Shown here: piece after piece, positions 43,749 to 52,247 of the stretch | Layout: each line of letters begins with the position of its first letter | Numbering within the stretch: position 1 is the first letter of the stretch | Assembly (NCBI RefSeq): GCF_003610535.1 | Contig: NZ_RAPN01000001.1 | Span: 3,459,320 to 3,523,319 of the forward strand | Source of the DNA: Mangrovibacterium diazotrophicum | Lineage (GTDB): Bacteria > Bacteroidota > Bacteroidia > Bacteroidales > Prolixibacteraceae | Direction of reading: 5' to 3' | DNA: 64,000 nucleotides | Position numbers and translations under genes: made by a program | Notes under the pieces: generated by a model | Databases searched by the model: none | What the model was told of the DNA's origin: nothing | The model's input: the letters and a program-made list of their open reading frames with translations, nothing else

Positions 43749-44499
43749 TTGCCTGGTTGTTGACGATGAGTTTTTGGCCCGTAAACTGATCGCGGAATAT
43801 ATTTCGAAGGTATCGCACCTGAACCTTGTCGCTTCGCTCGACAGCCCGGTTGATGCCATCGACCTGATTGCCAAAGGCAACATCGACATCTTGTTTATCG
43901 ATATTGAAATGTCGGAGATTTCGGGAATCGACTTCATCAAATACTTGACCGGCCCCAACCGGCCGCTGGTTATTTTTGTAACGGCTTACCCGCAATACGC
44001 GGTGCAGGGCTTCGAGGTGGATGCGATCGAATACCTCATTAAACCGGCTACTTTTCCGCGCTTCATCAAAGCCGTAAACAAGGCAACGGATATTCTGAAC
44101 ATGAAAAGCCGGATTTCGAAGCTGGAGCAGTTTCAGGCGGCTCCGGCCGCGGATGAAAAGCCGGCTGATGCAGGCAACGACCACATTATTGTCCGCACCG
44201 ATCGCAAAATCGTCAAACTTCGCTACAACGATATCCTGTTTATTGAAGGGGCGATGGAATACGTCAACTTTCAAACAAAAGAACAGCGAATTATGGGACT
44301 GTTTTCGTTGCGCAAGCTCGAGGAGGAATTGCCTGCTGACCAGTTTATGCGCATCCATAAATCGTTCATTGTCGCCATCGACAAAATCACAGAAATTGAT
44401 GGGAACCAGGTAAAAGTGGGGCAGTGGACCATCTATGTGAGTAAGAATAATCGGCCTAAACTGGTGCAGCTGTTTTCCGGAAACACAGAGGGAATTTGA
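43723..44499 (+). CDS. LytTR-type response regulator
   Basis: A 258-residue DNA-binding regulator: receiver domain (about 8-125) with VVDDE (13-17) and phospho-accepting Asp60 in ILFIDIEM; a short linker; LytTR domain (about 160-255, IIVRTDRKIVKLRYNDILFI, KSFIVAIDKITEIDGNQV). LytTR regulators bind pairs of short direct repeats. It overlaps the kinase gene by 26 bases. The GH97 gene begins 121 bases downstream on the same strand and could be read from the same transcript or be a target. Confidence 0.93.
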   Translation: MEQAERKYNCLVVDDEFLARKLIAEYISKVSHLNLVASLDSPVDAIDLIAKGNIDILFIDIEMSEISGIDFIKYLTGPNRPLVIFVTAYPQYAVQGFEVDAIEYLIKPATFPRFIKAVNKATDILNMKSRISKLEQFQAAPAADEKPADAGNDHIIVRTDRKIVKLRYNDILFIEGAMEYVNFQTKEQRIMGLFSLRKLEEELPADQFMRIHKSFIVAIDKITEIDGNQVKVGQWTIYVSKNNRPKLVQLFSGNTEGI

Positions 44500-44620
44500 G
44501 CTTTTTCTGCGTAAGAAAAATCTGAATATTGACTTCAAGCACATTCTGAAAGGGGATGAAGCCGAATGATTTCGTTATCTTCATCGTCCTAAATCAACCT
44601 TTATCCAATTAAATAATACC

Positions 44621-46732
44621 ATGGTAAAACGTTCTATGTTTTTCCTGTGCCTGCTTTTGACCTTTTCGGTCGGCCGGGCCGGGACAATCTCGTCTCCCAA
44701 CGGAGACTTTCAACTTTCCTTTTCACTCAACGGGAAAGGTACACCTGTTTACGAACTTCGCTACAAGGGCAAGACCCTGATTGGCGAAAGTGAAATGGGT
44801 TTCGATATTCACGCCGGATATAATTTGAAGAAAAATTTTGAGTTGGTTGACGAACAAGCCGACTCGAAAGATGAGGTTTGGCATCCGGTGATGGGTGAGC
44901 AGAAAGACATCCGTAATCGCTACAACGAGTATTTTGTGGCCTTGAAACAGGACAGCACCGGCTTTCAGATGAATCTCCGTTTCCGCGTGTTCGACGATGG
45001 TTTGGGTTTTCGTTACGAATTCCCGGTTCAGCCGATTCTGCGTCATTTCATCGTGAAAAAAGAATACACCCAATTCAACCTGGGTGAGGATTACAAAGCC
45101 TTCTGGATGCCGGGCGACTTCGACTCGAACGAGTACCCGACCAATACCTCGAAGCTGTCGGAGATTCGCGGGATGATGGATCAGGCTAAAAAAGAAGGTC
45201 TGGCTTGCCAGTCGTTTGCTGAAGGTTTGGCAGTGCAAACGCCGCTGATGCTGAAATCGCCCGAGGGTGTTTATGTGAACATTCACGAAGCGGCGCTGAT
45301 TAACTACCCGGCGATGGTGCTGAATGTGGACGATCAGGATTTTATGCTGTCGGCCCAATTGGCTCCCGACTACGAAGGCAACAAAGCCTATTTGCAAACC
45401 GGCTCGGTTTCGCCCTGGCGCACCATTGTGGCCAGCGACGATGCCCGCGACATTTTGGCTTCGAACTTAATTTTGAACCTGAACGACCCGACCGACTACA
45501 GCGACACGTCGTGGATTAAACCTTGCAAGTACATCGGCGTTTGGTGGGAATATTTCACGGGCGGCGGCTCAACCTGGGCATATTCCGATGAACTGAATAT
45601 TCGTATTGGTGAAACCGATTACACCAAATTGAAGCCGAATGGCCACCACGGCGCCAACACCGAACATGTGAAAGAATACATCGACTTTGCTGCGGCAAAT
45701 GGTTTCGATGCCGTTTTGGTGGAAGGCTGGAACGAAGGCTGGGAAGACAACTGGGCTTACATGAAGGAGCACATTTACAGCTTCACGAAAGCCTACCCGG
45801 ATTTTGATGTGGAAGAACTGCACCGCTACGCCGCTTCGAAAGGTGTGAAAATTATTATGCACCACGAAACGACTTCGTCGGTGATTGATTACGAGCACCA
45901 GATGAAAGATGCCTTCCAGTTTATGGTCGACAATGGCTACTCGGCGGTGAAAACCGGCTACGTGGGTAAAATTATTCCGCGCGGCGAGCACCACGACGGG
46001 CAGTGGATGGTAAACCATTACCTGAACGTGGTGAAAACAGCGGCTGATTACAAAGTGATGGTGAATTCGCACGAGGCTGTTCGCCCAACCGGACTGAACC
46101 GCACTTACCCGAACTGGATTGCCCAAGAATCGGCACGCGGAACGGAGTTCGAATCTTTTAACGGTAACCGCCCCGACCACACCACTATTCTGCCTTTTAC
46201 CCGCCTGATGGGTGGGCCAATGGACTACACACCGGGTATTTTCGAAGGGGATTTGTCGGTGTACGGCAATAATAAAGCTAAGCTAAGTTCAACATTGACT
46301 GGTCAGCTGGCGCTTTACGTAACCATGTACAGCCCGTTGCAAATGGCTGCCGACCTGATTGAAAATTACAAAAAGTACCCTGACGCTTTCCAGTTCATCA
46401 AGGATGTGGCAGTTGATTGGGACGAGACCCATATTCTGGAAGCTGAGCCGGGCGACTACGTTACCATTGCCCGTAAAGCAAAAGGAAAAGACGCCTGGTT
46501 TGTAGGTGGTGTAAACGACGAAAATGCGCGAGTAGCAACCGTTGACTTCAGCTTTTTGCCGAAAGGTGAAAAGTACCTGGCAACCATTTACGAAGACGGT
46601 AAAGATGCCGACTGGCAAACCAATCCGAAATCTTATAACATTCGCACAGTAAAAGTGACCAGCAAAACCGTATTGAAAGAAAGGCTGGCGCGAAGTGGTG
46701 GCTTTGCCATCAGTGTGTTCCCGGCTAAGTAA
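44621..46732 (+). CDS. GH97 glycoside hydrolase, SusB-like alpha-glucosidase
   Basis: A 703-residue exported enzyme (signal peptide 1-20) of family GH97. N-terminal beta-sandwich (SPNGDFQLSFSLNGKGTPVY), central barrel (KYIGVWWEYFTGGGSTWAY, FDAVLVEGWNEGWEDNW, VKTGYVGKI) and C-terminal beta domain. HEAVRPTGLNRTYPNWIAQE carries carboxylates of the kind used by the inverting, calcium-dependent SusB group. The Asp nucleophile typical of the retaining alpha-galactosidase subgroup appears to be replaced by Gly in KTGYVG. An alpha-glucosidase acting on malto- or isomalto-type oligosaccharides is the best guess. It is not part of a Sus locus here. Confidence 0.92.
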   Translation: MVKRSMFFLCLLLTFSVGRAGTISSPNGDFQLSFSLNGKGTPVYELRYKGKTLIGESEMGFDIHAGYNLKKNFELVDEQADSKDEVWHPVMGEQKDIRNRYNEYFVALKQDSTGFQMNLRFRVFDDGLGFRYEFPVQPILRHFIVKKEYTQFNLGEDYKAFWMPGDFDSNEYPTNTSKLSEIRGMMDQAKKEGLACQSFAEGLAVQTPLMLKSPEGVYVNIHEAALINYPAMVLNVDDQDFMLSAQLAPDYEGNKAYLQTGSVSPWRTIVASDDARDILASNLILNLNDPTDYSDTSWIKPCKYIGVWWEYFTGGGSTWAYSDELNIRIGETDYTKLKPNGHHGANTEHVKEYIDFAAANGFDAVLVEGWNEGWEDNWAYMKEHIYSFTKAYPDFDVEELHRYAASKGVKIIMHHETTSSVIDYEHQMKDAFQFMVDNGYSAVKTGYVGKIIPRGEHHDGQWMVNHYLNVVKTAADYKVMVNSHEAVRPTGLNRTYPNWIAQESARGTEFESFNGNRPDHTTILPFTRLMGGPMDYTPGIFEGDLSVYGNNKAKLSSTLTGQLALYVTMYSPLQMAADLIENYKKYPDAFQFIKDVAVDWDETHILEAEPGDYVTIARKAKGKDAWFVGGVNDENARVATVDFSFLPKGEKYLATIYEDGKDADWQTNPKSYNIRTVKVTSKTVLKERLARSGGFAISVFPAK

Positions 46733-46757
46733 GACGATTGTATACAAGATGATATTG

Positions 46758-46790
46758 AAGGAGAGTTCGCGCGGTGGGCTCTCCTTTTTT
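46758..46790 (+). terminator. Terminator after GH97 gene
   Basis: AAGGAGAG pairs with CTCTCCTT, followed by six T. It ends at the stop codon of the convergent lipoprotein gene and may serve both directions. Confidence 0.85.
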
Positions 46791-47163
46791 ATTCACGGAC
46801 GTTGATGATTTCGAAAGCATCGGCCCAGTCGGAGCCGTAACCTTGCCAGTGCATGGTATCTTTAGTGAGCGTTACTTTCCAATGGCTATTGTCTTCAGGA
46901 CCAGTGTCGCTGTCCAGAAACAACGTGCCTTCCGTTGCGTTGTAACTGTATTTTCCGGTGTTTTTTCCAAACGGTTGCCCGCCACTTTCGAATGTACTGT
47001 CTGCTTTAAAAATAATGTAGCGGTCGCCATGCGGATTGTGGTCTGCTGTCACATCCTGCCCGCTTTGCAATACCTGGTGCATCATCCAATTCCCGGTAAT
47101 GTCGTTCTTGGAATGACAGGACACGAAGAGAAATAGAACGAGTACGAAAGGAAGTATTTTCAT
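46789..47163 (-). CDS. Small lipocalin-like lipoprotein
   Basis: A 124-residue lipoprotein (lipobox LFVSC, Cys16). The mature part, starting ITGNWMMHQVLQSGQDVT and continuing with YIIFKADSTFESGGQ and TGKYSYNATEGTLFLDSD, has the strand pattern of lipocalin-like or DUF4488-like domains common in Bacteroidota. No catalytic residues are obvious and the family cannot be named with certainty. It is convergent with GH97, separate from the MscS gene downstream, and has no clear partner. Confidence 0.65.
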   Translation of the reverse strand: MKILPFVLVLFLFVSCHSKNDITGNWMMHQVLQSGQDVTADHNPHGDRYIIFKADSTFESGGQPFGKNTGKYSYNATEGTLFLDSDTGPEDNSHWKVTLTKDTMHWQGYGSDWADAFEIINVRE

Positions 47164-47259
47164 AAATTTTTCAATTGGTTGAGAAATTGTATGTCTGCTT
47201 GTACGGAGTGATACGGAAGAGGTTTAGATCAGATGTAAACCGACTTTCTGAAGAAACAG

Positions 47260-47288
47260 AAAGGAGAAAACCGTCGGTTTTCTCCTTT
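47260..47288 (-). terminator. Perfect inverted repeat after mscS-like gene
   Basis: A perfect 13-bp repeat (AAAGGAGAAAACC and GGTTTTCTCCTTT, three-base loop) lies 30 bases downstream of the mechanosensitive channel stop codon. The T-rich end on the minus strand supports a terminator. Confidence 0.8.
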
Positions 47289-47318
47289 AAATTAAATGCT
47301 GATAAATACTTATTAAAA

Positions 47319-48134
47319 TTACGATTGCTTCATGTGCACATCCACTTGTGGGAATGGAATGGTGACTCCGCCTTCGTCGAGGGCAATTTTGCCTTGCTCG
47401 TACACATCGAAGTAAACGGCCCAGTAATTTCCCGGTTCTGTGTACGGGCGAACAGCCAGGTTAACCGAGCTGTCGGCTAATTCTTTTACACCCACAAAAG
47501 GTGTGGGTTCTTTCATCACCAGCGGGTGGCTGGTCATCACTTTCATTAAAATTTCCTTGGCTTGTTTGATGTTCGACTCGTAGGAAATACCGAAGGTCAT
47601 ATCAACCCGGATTTTTCCTTCGGTCACAAAATTGGTGATGTCGCCGTTCGAGATGGCTCCGTTAGGAATGATGATGGTTTTGTTTTCGGGCGAAAGCAGA
47701 GTAGTCACAAAAATATGGATCTCTTTAACCACGCCGAGGTGGCCCTGTGCCTGTATGAGGTCTCCAACCTGGTAGGGTTTAAAAATGAGGATCATGACCC
47801 CGCCGGCAAAATTGGCCAGTGTGCCCTGCAGGGCAAGGCCAATGGCCAGACCGGCAGCACCCAGCACGGCAATAAACGAGGTGGTTTGAATACCGATCAT
47901 CCCGGCAACACTGATCAGGAGCAAGGCTTTTAGTCCGAGGTTGGCCAGGCTGGCAACGAATCCAATCAGCGAGATATTCACATTTCGAGCGGTCATGACT
48001 TTGCGGATCACTTTGGTAAAGCGGTTGATAATCCACAAACCGATAATGAGAACAAGGATGGCAAGCACTATTTTGGGGCCATACACTAAAACGATCTCCA
48101 AAGCCTTGTCGATGAGGTTTTGATAGTTTTCCAT
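47319..48134 (-). CDS. MscS-family mechanosensitive channel
   Basis: A 271-residue inner-membrane channel close to E. coli MscS in size. Three helices: about 18-38, 62-84 and the pore-lining helix 90-113, with the Gly/Ala-rich VLGAAGLAIGLALQGTLANF. A cytoplasmic beta domain follows (FKPYQVGDLIQAQGHLGVVK, IIIPNGAISNGDITNF). It opens when membrane tension rises after osmotic downshock. Stands alone as a transcription unit. Confidence 0.93.
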   Translation of the reverse strand: MENYQNLIDKALEIVLVYGPKIVLAILVLIIGLWIINRFTKVIRKVMTARNVNISLIGFVASLANLGLKALLLISVAGMIGIQTTSFIAVLGAAGLAIGLALQGTLANFAGGVMILIFKPYQVGDLIQAQGHLGVVKEIHIFVTTLLSPENKTIIIPNGAISNGDITNFVTEGKIRVDMTFGISYESNIKQAKEILMKVMTSHPLVMKEPTPFVGVKELADSSVNLAVRPYTEPGNYWAVYFDVYEQGKIALDEGGVTIPFPQVDVHMKQS

Positions 48135-48282
48135 GGTTAAAATTTTGATTGGTTTGAATTAGATACATTAAGTTACGGCAATAATCTCGGTATCGCAAGC
48201 AAGAGTTTGAGGAATACGGCGAGCGGTTTTGTCGCGTATGGAAAACCGATAAGTTTGTTGTTAAGCGGGTAGGTCTTCTACT

Positions 48283-49710
48283 CTAAAGTTCAGCGTCTTT
48301 TTTCCCGCTTTCAATCCAAAACTGTTCAATTTCTTCGAGCGATTTGCCGGTGGTTTCCGGCAGCAGTTTCCACACGATAAACAAATAGGGGAAACACATG
48401 GCGGCAAAAAGCAGGAATGTTCCCGTGGCTGAGAGATTGCTGAGCATCCACGGAGTGAGTTGGCCAATGAGGTAGGTGCCAATCCACAGCGAAAGGCCGG
48501 CCAGCGACATGGCTGCGCCGCGCAGCTGGATGGGATACATTTCGGAAAGCAGCACAAAAATGACGGTGCAAATGGAGATGGCGCAGGCAAAAATGTACAA
48601 AAGGAAGAAAGCCAGCAGCCACACCGACGAGACTTGCCATTGGGCACCGAAGCTGAAATAACCGGCAATCAAAATCAAGGTGATAATCATACCCGACACG
48701 CCCCAGTAAACCAGTTGCTTGCGGCCCACTTTGTCGATAATGGCCAGGCCGAGCACGGTGGTGAGCATGTTCACCAAGCCTACCATTACCTGGTAAAACA
48801 GCGAGTCGCCGCTCGACAAGCCGCTTTGCTTGAATATCGACGGGCCGTAATACAACACCGCGTTGACGCCCATAAACTGCCCGAGGATGGCCAGGGCAAT
48901 ACCGATAAACAAGGCCAGTCGGAAGCCGGGTTTGAGCAAAAGCTTCCAGTTGCCGTTCGCTTCTTCTGCAATAACTGTTTTTACCTGTTCAATTTGAAGG
49001 TTGACTTCATCGCTTGGTAAAATCCGGTTCAAGATGGAAGCGGCCTGTCCCTCTTTCCGTTTCAGAATCAGCCAGCGCGGGCTTTCGGGAATAAAGAAGA
49101 GCGAAGCAAAGAAGAGCAGCGCCGGAGCAGATTCCAGTCCGAGCATGGCACGCCAGTTTTCGGTACCGAAGATTTGGGCGTACCAGCCTTGTGCCGCTTC
49201 GTTTTGTGTCAGTTTTTCTGCGTATCCGAGTAAACCGTAGTTGGCAAGGTAAGCCGCCAAAAAGCCAATGGTGATGGCCAGTTGGTACAGGGCCACCAGG
49301 CGACCGCGGTACTTGGGCAACGAGATTTCGGCAATGTACAGTGGCGAGACGATGGACGCCACCCCGATGCCGACGCCGCCAATGATACGGTAAATGACGA
49401 GCTGACTCACCGAAACCGACAACATGCAGCCCAAAGCCGACGACAGGAAAAGCAGCGAAGCGGTATATAGAACCGGTTTTCGGCCGAAGCGGTCGCTGAG
49501 CGGACCGGCAAAAACAACCCCGATGATGGAGCCAACCAGCGCGCAGCCCACGTACCAGCCGGTACCGATTTCGTCGAGGCTGAATTGAAGCGCCACCTGC
49601 TCAATGGTTCCTGAAATCACGGCCGTGTCGTAGCCAAACAGGAAGCCGCCGAGGGCAGCAATAAAGGCGAGCCAGGCCACGTAAGCCAAATGTCCGGGTT
49701 GTTTTTTCAT
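48283..49710 (-). CDS. MFS sugar porter (XylE/GalP-like)
   Basis: A 475-residue, 12-helix proton-linked sugar transporter. Signatures: GGFLFGYDTAVISGTIEQ (helix 1), DRFGRKPVLYTASLLF, PESPRWLILKRKEG, IDKVGRKQLVYWG and PETTGKSLEEIEQFW. It imports a mono- or disaccharide released outside the cell or in the periplasm. The gene starts two bases after the DUF4434 gene ends and belongs to the AGE-DUF4434-MFS operon, divergent from the ROK regulator. Confidence 0.94.
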   Translation of the reverse strand: MKKQPGHLAYVAWLAFIAALGGFLFGYDTAVISGTIEQVALQFSLDEIGTGWYVGCALVGSIIGVVFAGPLSDRFGRKPVLYTASLLFLSSALGCMLSVSVSQLVIYRIIGGVGIGVASIVSPLYIAEISLPKYRGRLVALYQLAITIGFLAAYLANYGLLGYAEKLTQNEAAQGWYAQIFGTENWRAMLGLESAPALLFFASLFFIPESPRWLILKRKEGQAASILNRILPSDEVNLQIEQVKTVIAEEANGNWKLLLKPGFRLALFIGIALAILGQFMGVNAVLYYGPSIFKQSGLSSGDSLFYQVMVGLVNMLTTVLGLAIIDKVGRKQLVYWGVSGMIITLILIAGYFSFGAQWQVSSVWLLAFFLLYIFACAISICTVIFVLLSEMYPIQLRGAAMSLAGLSLWIGTYLIGQLTPWMLSNLSATGTFLLFAAMCFPYLFIVWKLLPETTGKSLEEIEQFWIESGKKDAEL

Positions 49711-49712
49711 GC

Positions 49713-50804
49713 TTACAGATTGAAGTATTCTTTGTAACGGTCGTACAGGTGTCCGGCTTGCAGGTAGGCCGATTGCGGACTCATGAAATGCGAGAATTCA
49801 AAGGTGATGGCCTTGTCGTAAGCCGCGCGTTTGGCTGCTTCGAGTTTTAGTCGCAGCTTGTCAAACTTGATCGGGAAAAACTTGATGGGCATGTCGCGGT
49901 CGAAGGTTTCTGCGTTGGTCCAGCATTGCATGCCGTATCTGTCGGCCAGTTTTTTGTTCACCGAAAAGAAGGCGTCCAGCTCATCGTAGTCGATGTGCCC
50001 GTCCTGGAAGGCACAGGCGTCTACCACATCGTGAATGCCATCGAAGATTTCGTTCCATTCGCGCTCGTGCTCTTCCACCGAGACCGCGTCGGCTTTCGAT
50101 GTGCTTCCCGAGGCTGCTTCAACCGCTTTTTTGCCGTCAATCCAGGGCGAAATAAAGGTCGGCAGTCCACCCGAAACATCCTTGCATTGCTTGCCCATGG
50201 CGTGGAAAGCACCGATGGCTCCCTTGGTTTTCCGGCTGATTTCCCCGCTGATGTACCAACCGCCAAAGCTCTTGTATCGACTGCCGTAGTTCTGCCAAAC
50301 TTCGTCAATCACGTACTTGTTGTCTTCAATTTCCCAGCTCAAATCGCCGGTATCCCAGTATTTACCCGAGTCGTACAGGCCGAAGTAAAACTTCATGCCG
50401 TGCTTTTCGGCCAGGCGCAGGAAGAGGTCGAGCAAATCCATGGAAGGCATGTAGCAACCTTTATTCAGTAGGTATTTCGAGGGGTAGGTGATGAACTTGC
50501 GGTAACCCGAGCGAATCATGATGACCGTGTCGATGCCGATGGCTTTCATGTGCTGAAAATCGCGGTCCCACTCCTTTTCGCCCCAGTTCTGGTGGGGAAT
50601 ATCGTGTGAAATTTCATCCAGAAAGGTGCCCGAAATTTTCAAGCCCTGGTTTTTGGGGACGATCAGGTTTGAAGGGCCTGCAGTGAACTCGTAGTTTGTA
50701 GCGGCGTCAGCGCCGAGAACCTGACTGCTGCCAACGGCGGCCAAAGCGCCGGTTACGGATAGCTTTTTCAAAAAGTTGCGCCGGTTTTCCTGTTCGTTTT
50801 TCAT
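49713..50804 (-). CDS. Tat-exported DUF4434 protein, putative glycoside hydrolase
   Basis: A 363-residue protein with a twin-arginine signal (RRNFLKKLSVTGALAAVG), so it folds in the cytoplasm before export. The rest is a TIM-barrel-like DUF4434 domain: ISGTFLDEISHDIPHQNWGE, IGIDTVIMIRSGY, AEKHGMKFYFGLYDSG, GGWYISGEIS and CWTNAETFDRD. The acidic residues at strand ends (Glu in YISGEIS and in TNAETF) resemble clan-A glycosidase carboxylates, so hydrolysis of a glycan is plausible but unproven. It lies between an epimerase and a sugar porter. Start chosen at the Met before the Tat motif. Confidence 0.82.
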   Translation of the reverse strand: MKNEQENRRNFLKKLSVTGALAAVGSSQVLGADAATNYEFTAGPSNLIVPKNQGLKISGTFLDEISHDIPHQNWGEKEWDRDFQHMKAIGIDTVIMIRSGYRKFITYPSKYLLNKGCYMPSMDLLDLFLRLAEKHGMKFYFGLYDSGKYWDTGDLSWEIEDNKYVIDEVWQNYGSRYKSFGGWYISGEISRKTKGAIGAFHAMGKQCKDVSGGLPTFISPWIDGKKAVEAASGSTSKADAVSVEEHEREWNEIFDGIHDVVDACAFQDGHIDYDELDAFFSVNKKLADRYGMQCWTNAETFDRDMPIKFFPIKFDKLRLKLEAAKRAAYDKAITFEFSHFMSPQSAYLQAGHLYDRYKEYFNL

Positions 50805-50861
50805 GCTTGAAATTTTAAATGGGTTTTGCTTTCGGATTCAATTCAAGTTTAACTCTTTGTG

Positions 50862-52028
50862 CTAAGCTTCCAGAATGCGCCAAAGTTGAAACATGGCACG
50901 CGGAACATGGAAGCAGCCTTTCCACTTGCCGCCTTTCAGGGTCAGCAGTGGCTCGCCTTGTCGGTTCAGGTAGCCAAACCATTCGCCATAGTCGGGGTCT
51001 TTGAAATGCTTCCAGCTGTAATCCTGCACGGTTTCGAACCAGTCGCGGCAGGCCGTGTTGCCGGTTAGTTTATAGGCTTTGGCCAGGGCAATCAGCGTTT
51101 CGAGGTGTACCCACCAAAGCTTTTGGTCCCATTCCAGTTGCTGGGTGGGGTGGCCTTTGATGTCGAGGAAATAGAAGAGGCCGCCGTGTTGCTTGTCCCA
51201 GCCGTATTCGGTGGTGCGCAGCAGGATGTCGGTGGCTTGCTGAATCAGTTCCGGACGCTTGAAACGTGTGCCAATGTCCATCAAAAACCACATCGACTCG
51301 TTGCTGTGTCCCGGGTTCAGCAGGCGCCCCTCGAACGAATCGACGAAGTGACCCTCGGGCGAAACATTCTCCAGAATCAAACCCGATTCTTTTTGGTAGA
51401 AGGTCGACAAAATAGTGTTGGCCAATTCCGTCACCTGTTGCTCAATGGATTGGTTGCCGACTACATCCTCCAAAATCAGCGACAGGTTGCACAAAATCAT
51501 CGGCAGGGCAAAGTTCATCATCGGGCGTGTTCCGGGAACCTGCTTTTCGTAGATGCCTTTGGTAGCTGTTCTTCGTTTCAGAATATTATGAAAGGTGTCG
51601 ACCGCAATTTGGCGGTACTCGTTGCTTTTACAGGCTTTGTACAATTCGCCGAACGCCATGGCGGCGAAGCAGTCGGAGAAAATGTTGTAGGGTTGAACCA
51701 AAGGTTTTCCTTCGCGGGTCAGGGAGAAATACCAGTTACCGGAAGTATCGCGTCCGTGTTTTTTCAAGAACTCAGCTCCGTCAATGGCAAGATGGAGCCA
51801 TTCTGTCTTGGGGCTCACTTCGTTGTACAACATGGCAAACAGCCAAACCTGGCGCGCTTGCAGCCAGATAAACTTGTCAGTGTCGAACACATCGCCTTCA
51901 CGCGAAAGGCATGTGAAATAGCCGCCATGTTCCATGTCGGGCGAGTGTTTTGTCCAAAACGGAATAATATTATCCAATAGTTCCGCTTTGTAACGGGCTG
52001 CATAGTGATTCAGTTCCCCTGTCTCCAT
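50862..52028 (-). CDS. N-acylglucosamine 2-epimerase (AGE) family enzyme
   Basis: A 388-residue cytoplasmic alpha/alpha-barrel sugar isomerase. It matches the AGE/renin-binding-protein type: HGGYFTCLSREGDVFDTDKF, WLQARQVWLFAMLYNE, PGHSNESMWFLMDIG and QLEWDQKLWWVHLETLIALA, with the conserved His residues near 242, 302 and 375. Members invert C2 of GlcNAc/ManNAc, glucose/mannose or cellobiose units; which applies here is unknown. First gene of an operon with a DUF4434 protein and a sugar porter, divergent from a ROK regulator that probably controls it. Confidence 0.88.
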   Translation of the reverse strand: METGELNHYAARYKAELLDNIIPFWTKHSPDMEHGGYFTCLSREGDVFDTDKFIWLQARQVWLFAMLYNEVSPKTEWLHLAIDGAEFLKKHGRDTSGNWYFSLTREGKPLVQPYNIFSDCFAAMAFGELYKACKSNEYRQIAVDTFHNILKRRTATKGIYEKQVPGTRPMMNFALPMILCNLSLILEDVVGNQSIEQQVTELANTILSTFYQKESGLILENVSPEGHFVDSFEGRLLNPGHSNESMWFLMDIGTRFKRPELIQQATDILLRTTEYGWDKQHGGLFYFLDIKGHPTQQLEWDQKLWWVHLETLIALAKAYKLTGNTACRDWFETVQDYSWKHFKDPDYGEWFGYLNRQGEPLLTLKGGKWKGCFHVPRAMFQLWRILEA

Positions 52029-52247
52029 TTTGTGGTTGTTGTTTTAAGCTGATAACAAATAAAATAAAAATATTAATTTGAAAAGCTATAAATAATAAAA
52101 AAATTTAAAAACTAAATTTATTTGTGTCTGGATCGCTTTTTCCAACGAGGGACACTGATTTCGGAAACAGTTGTAACTAATGATTTTAAATCCTTCGGGG
52201 ATTGTGCCTGTCGTTTGTAAAAAAATTTATTAATTAGTTGTTCGAAT

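Noticed and set aside
43050-44544. Two long antisense frames across the LytS/LytR-type genes
   Set aside because: The opposite strand encodes clear kinase and regulator domains; the antisense frames are composition artefacts.
50862-52028. Sialic acid catabolism based on the AGE-family gene
   Set aside because: No sialidase, NanA-type lyase or NanT-type transporter is present; the porter is of the XylE type.
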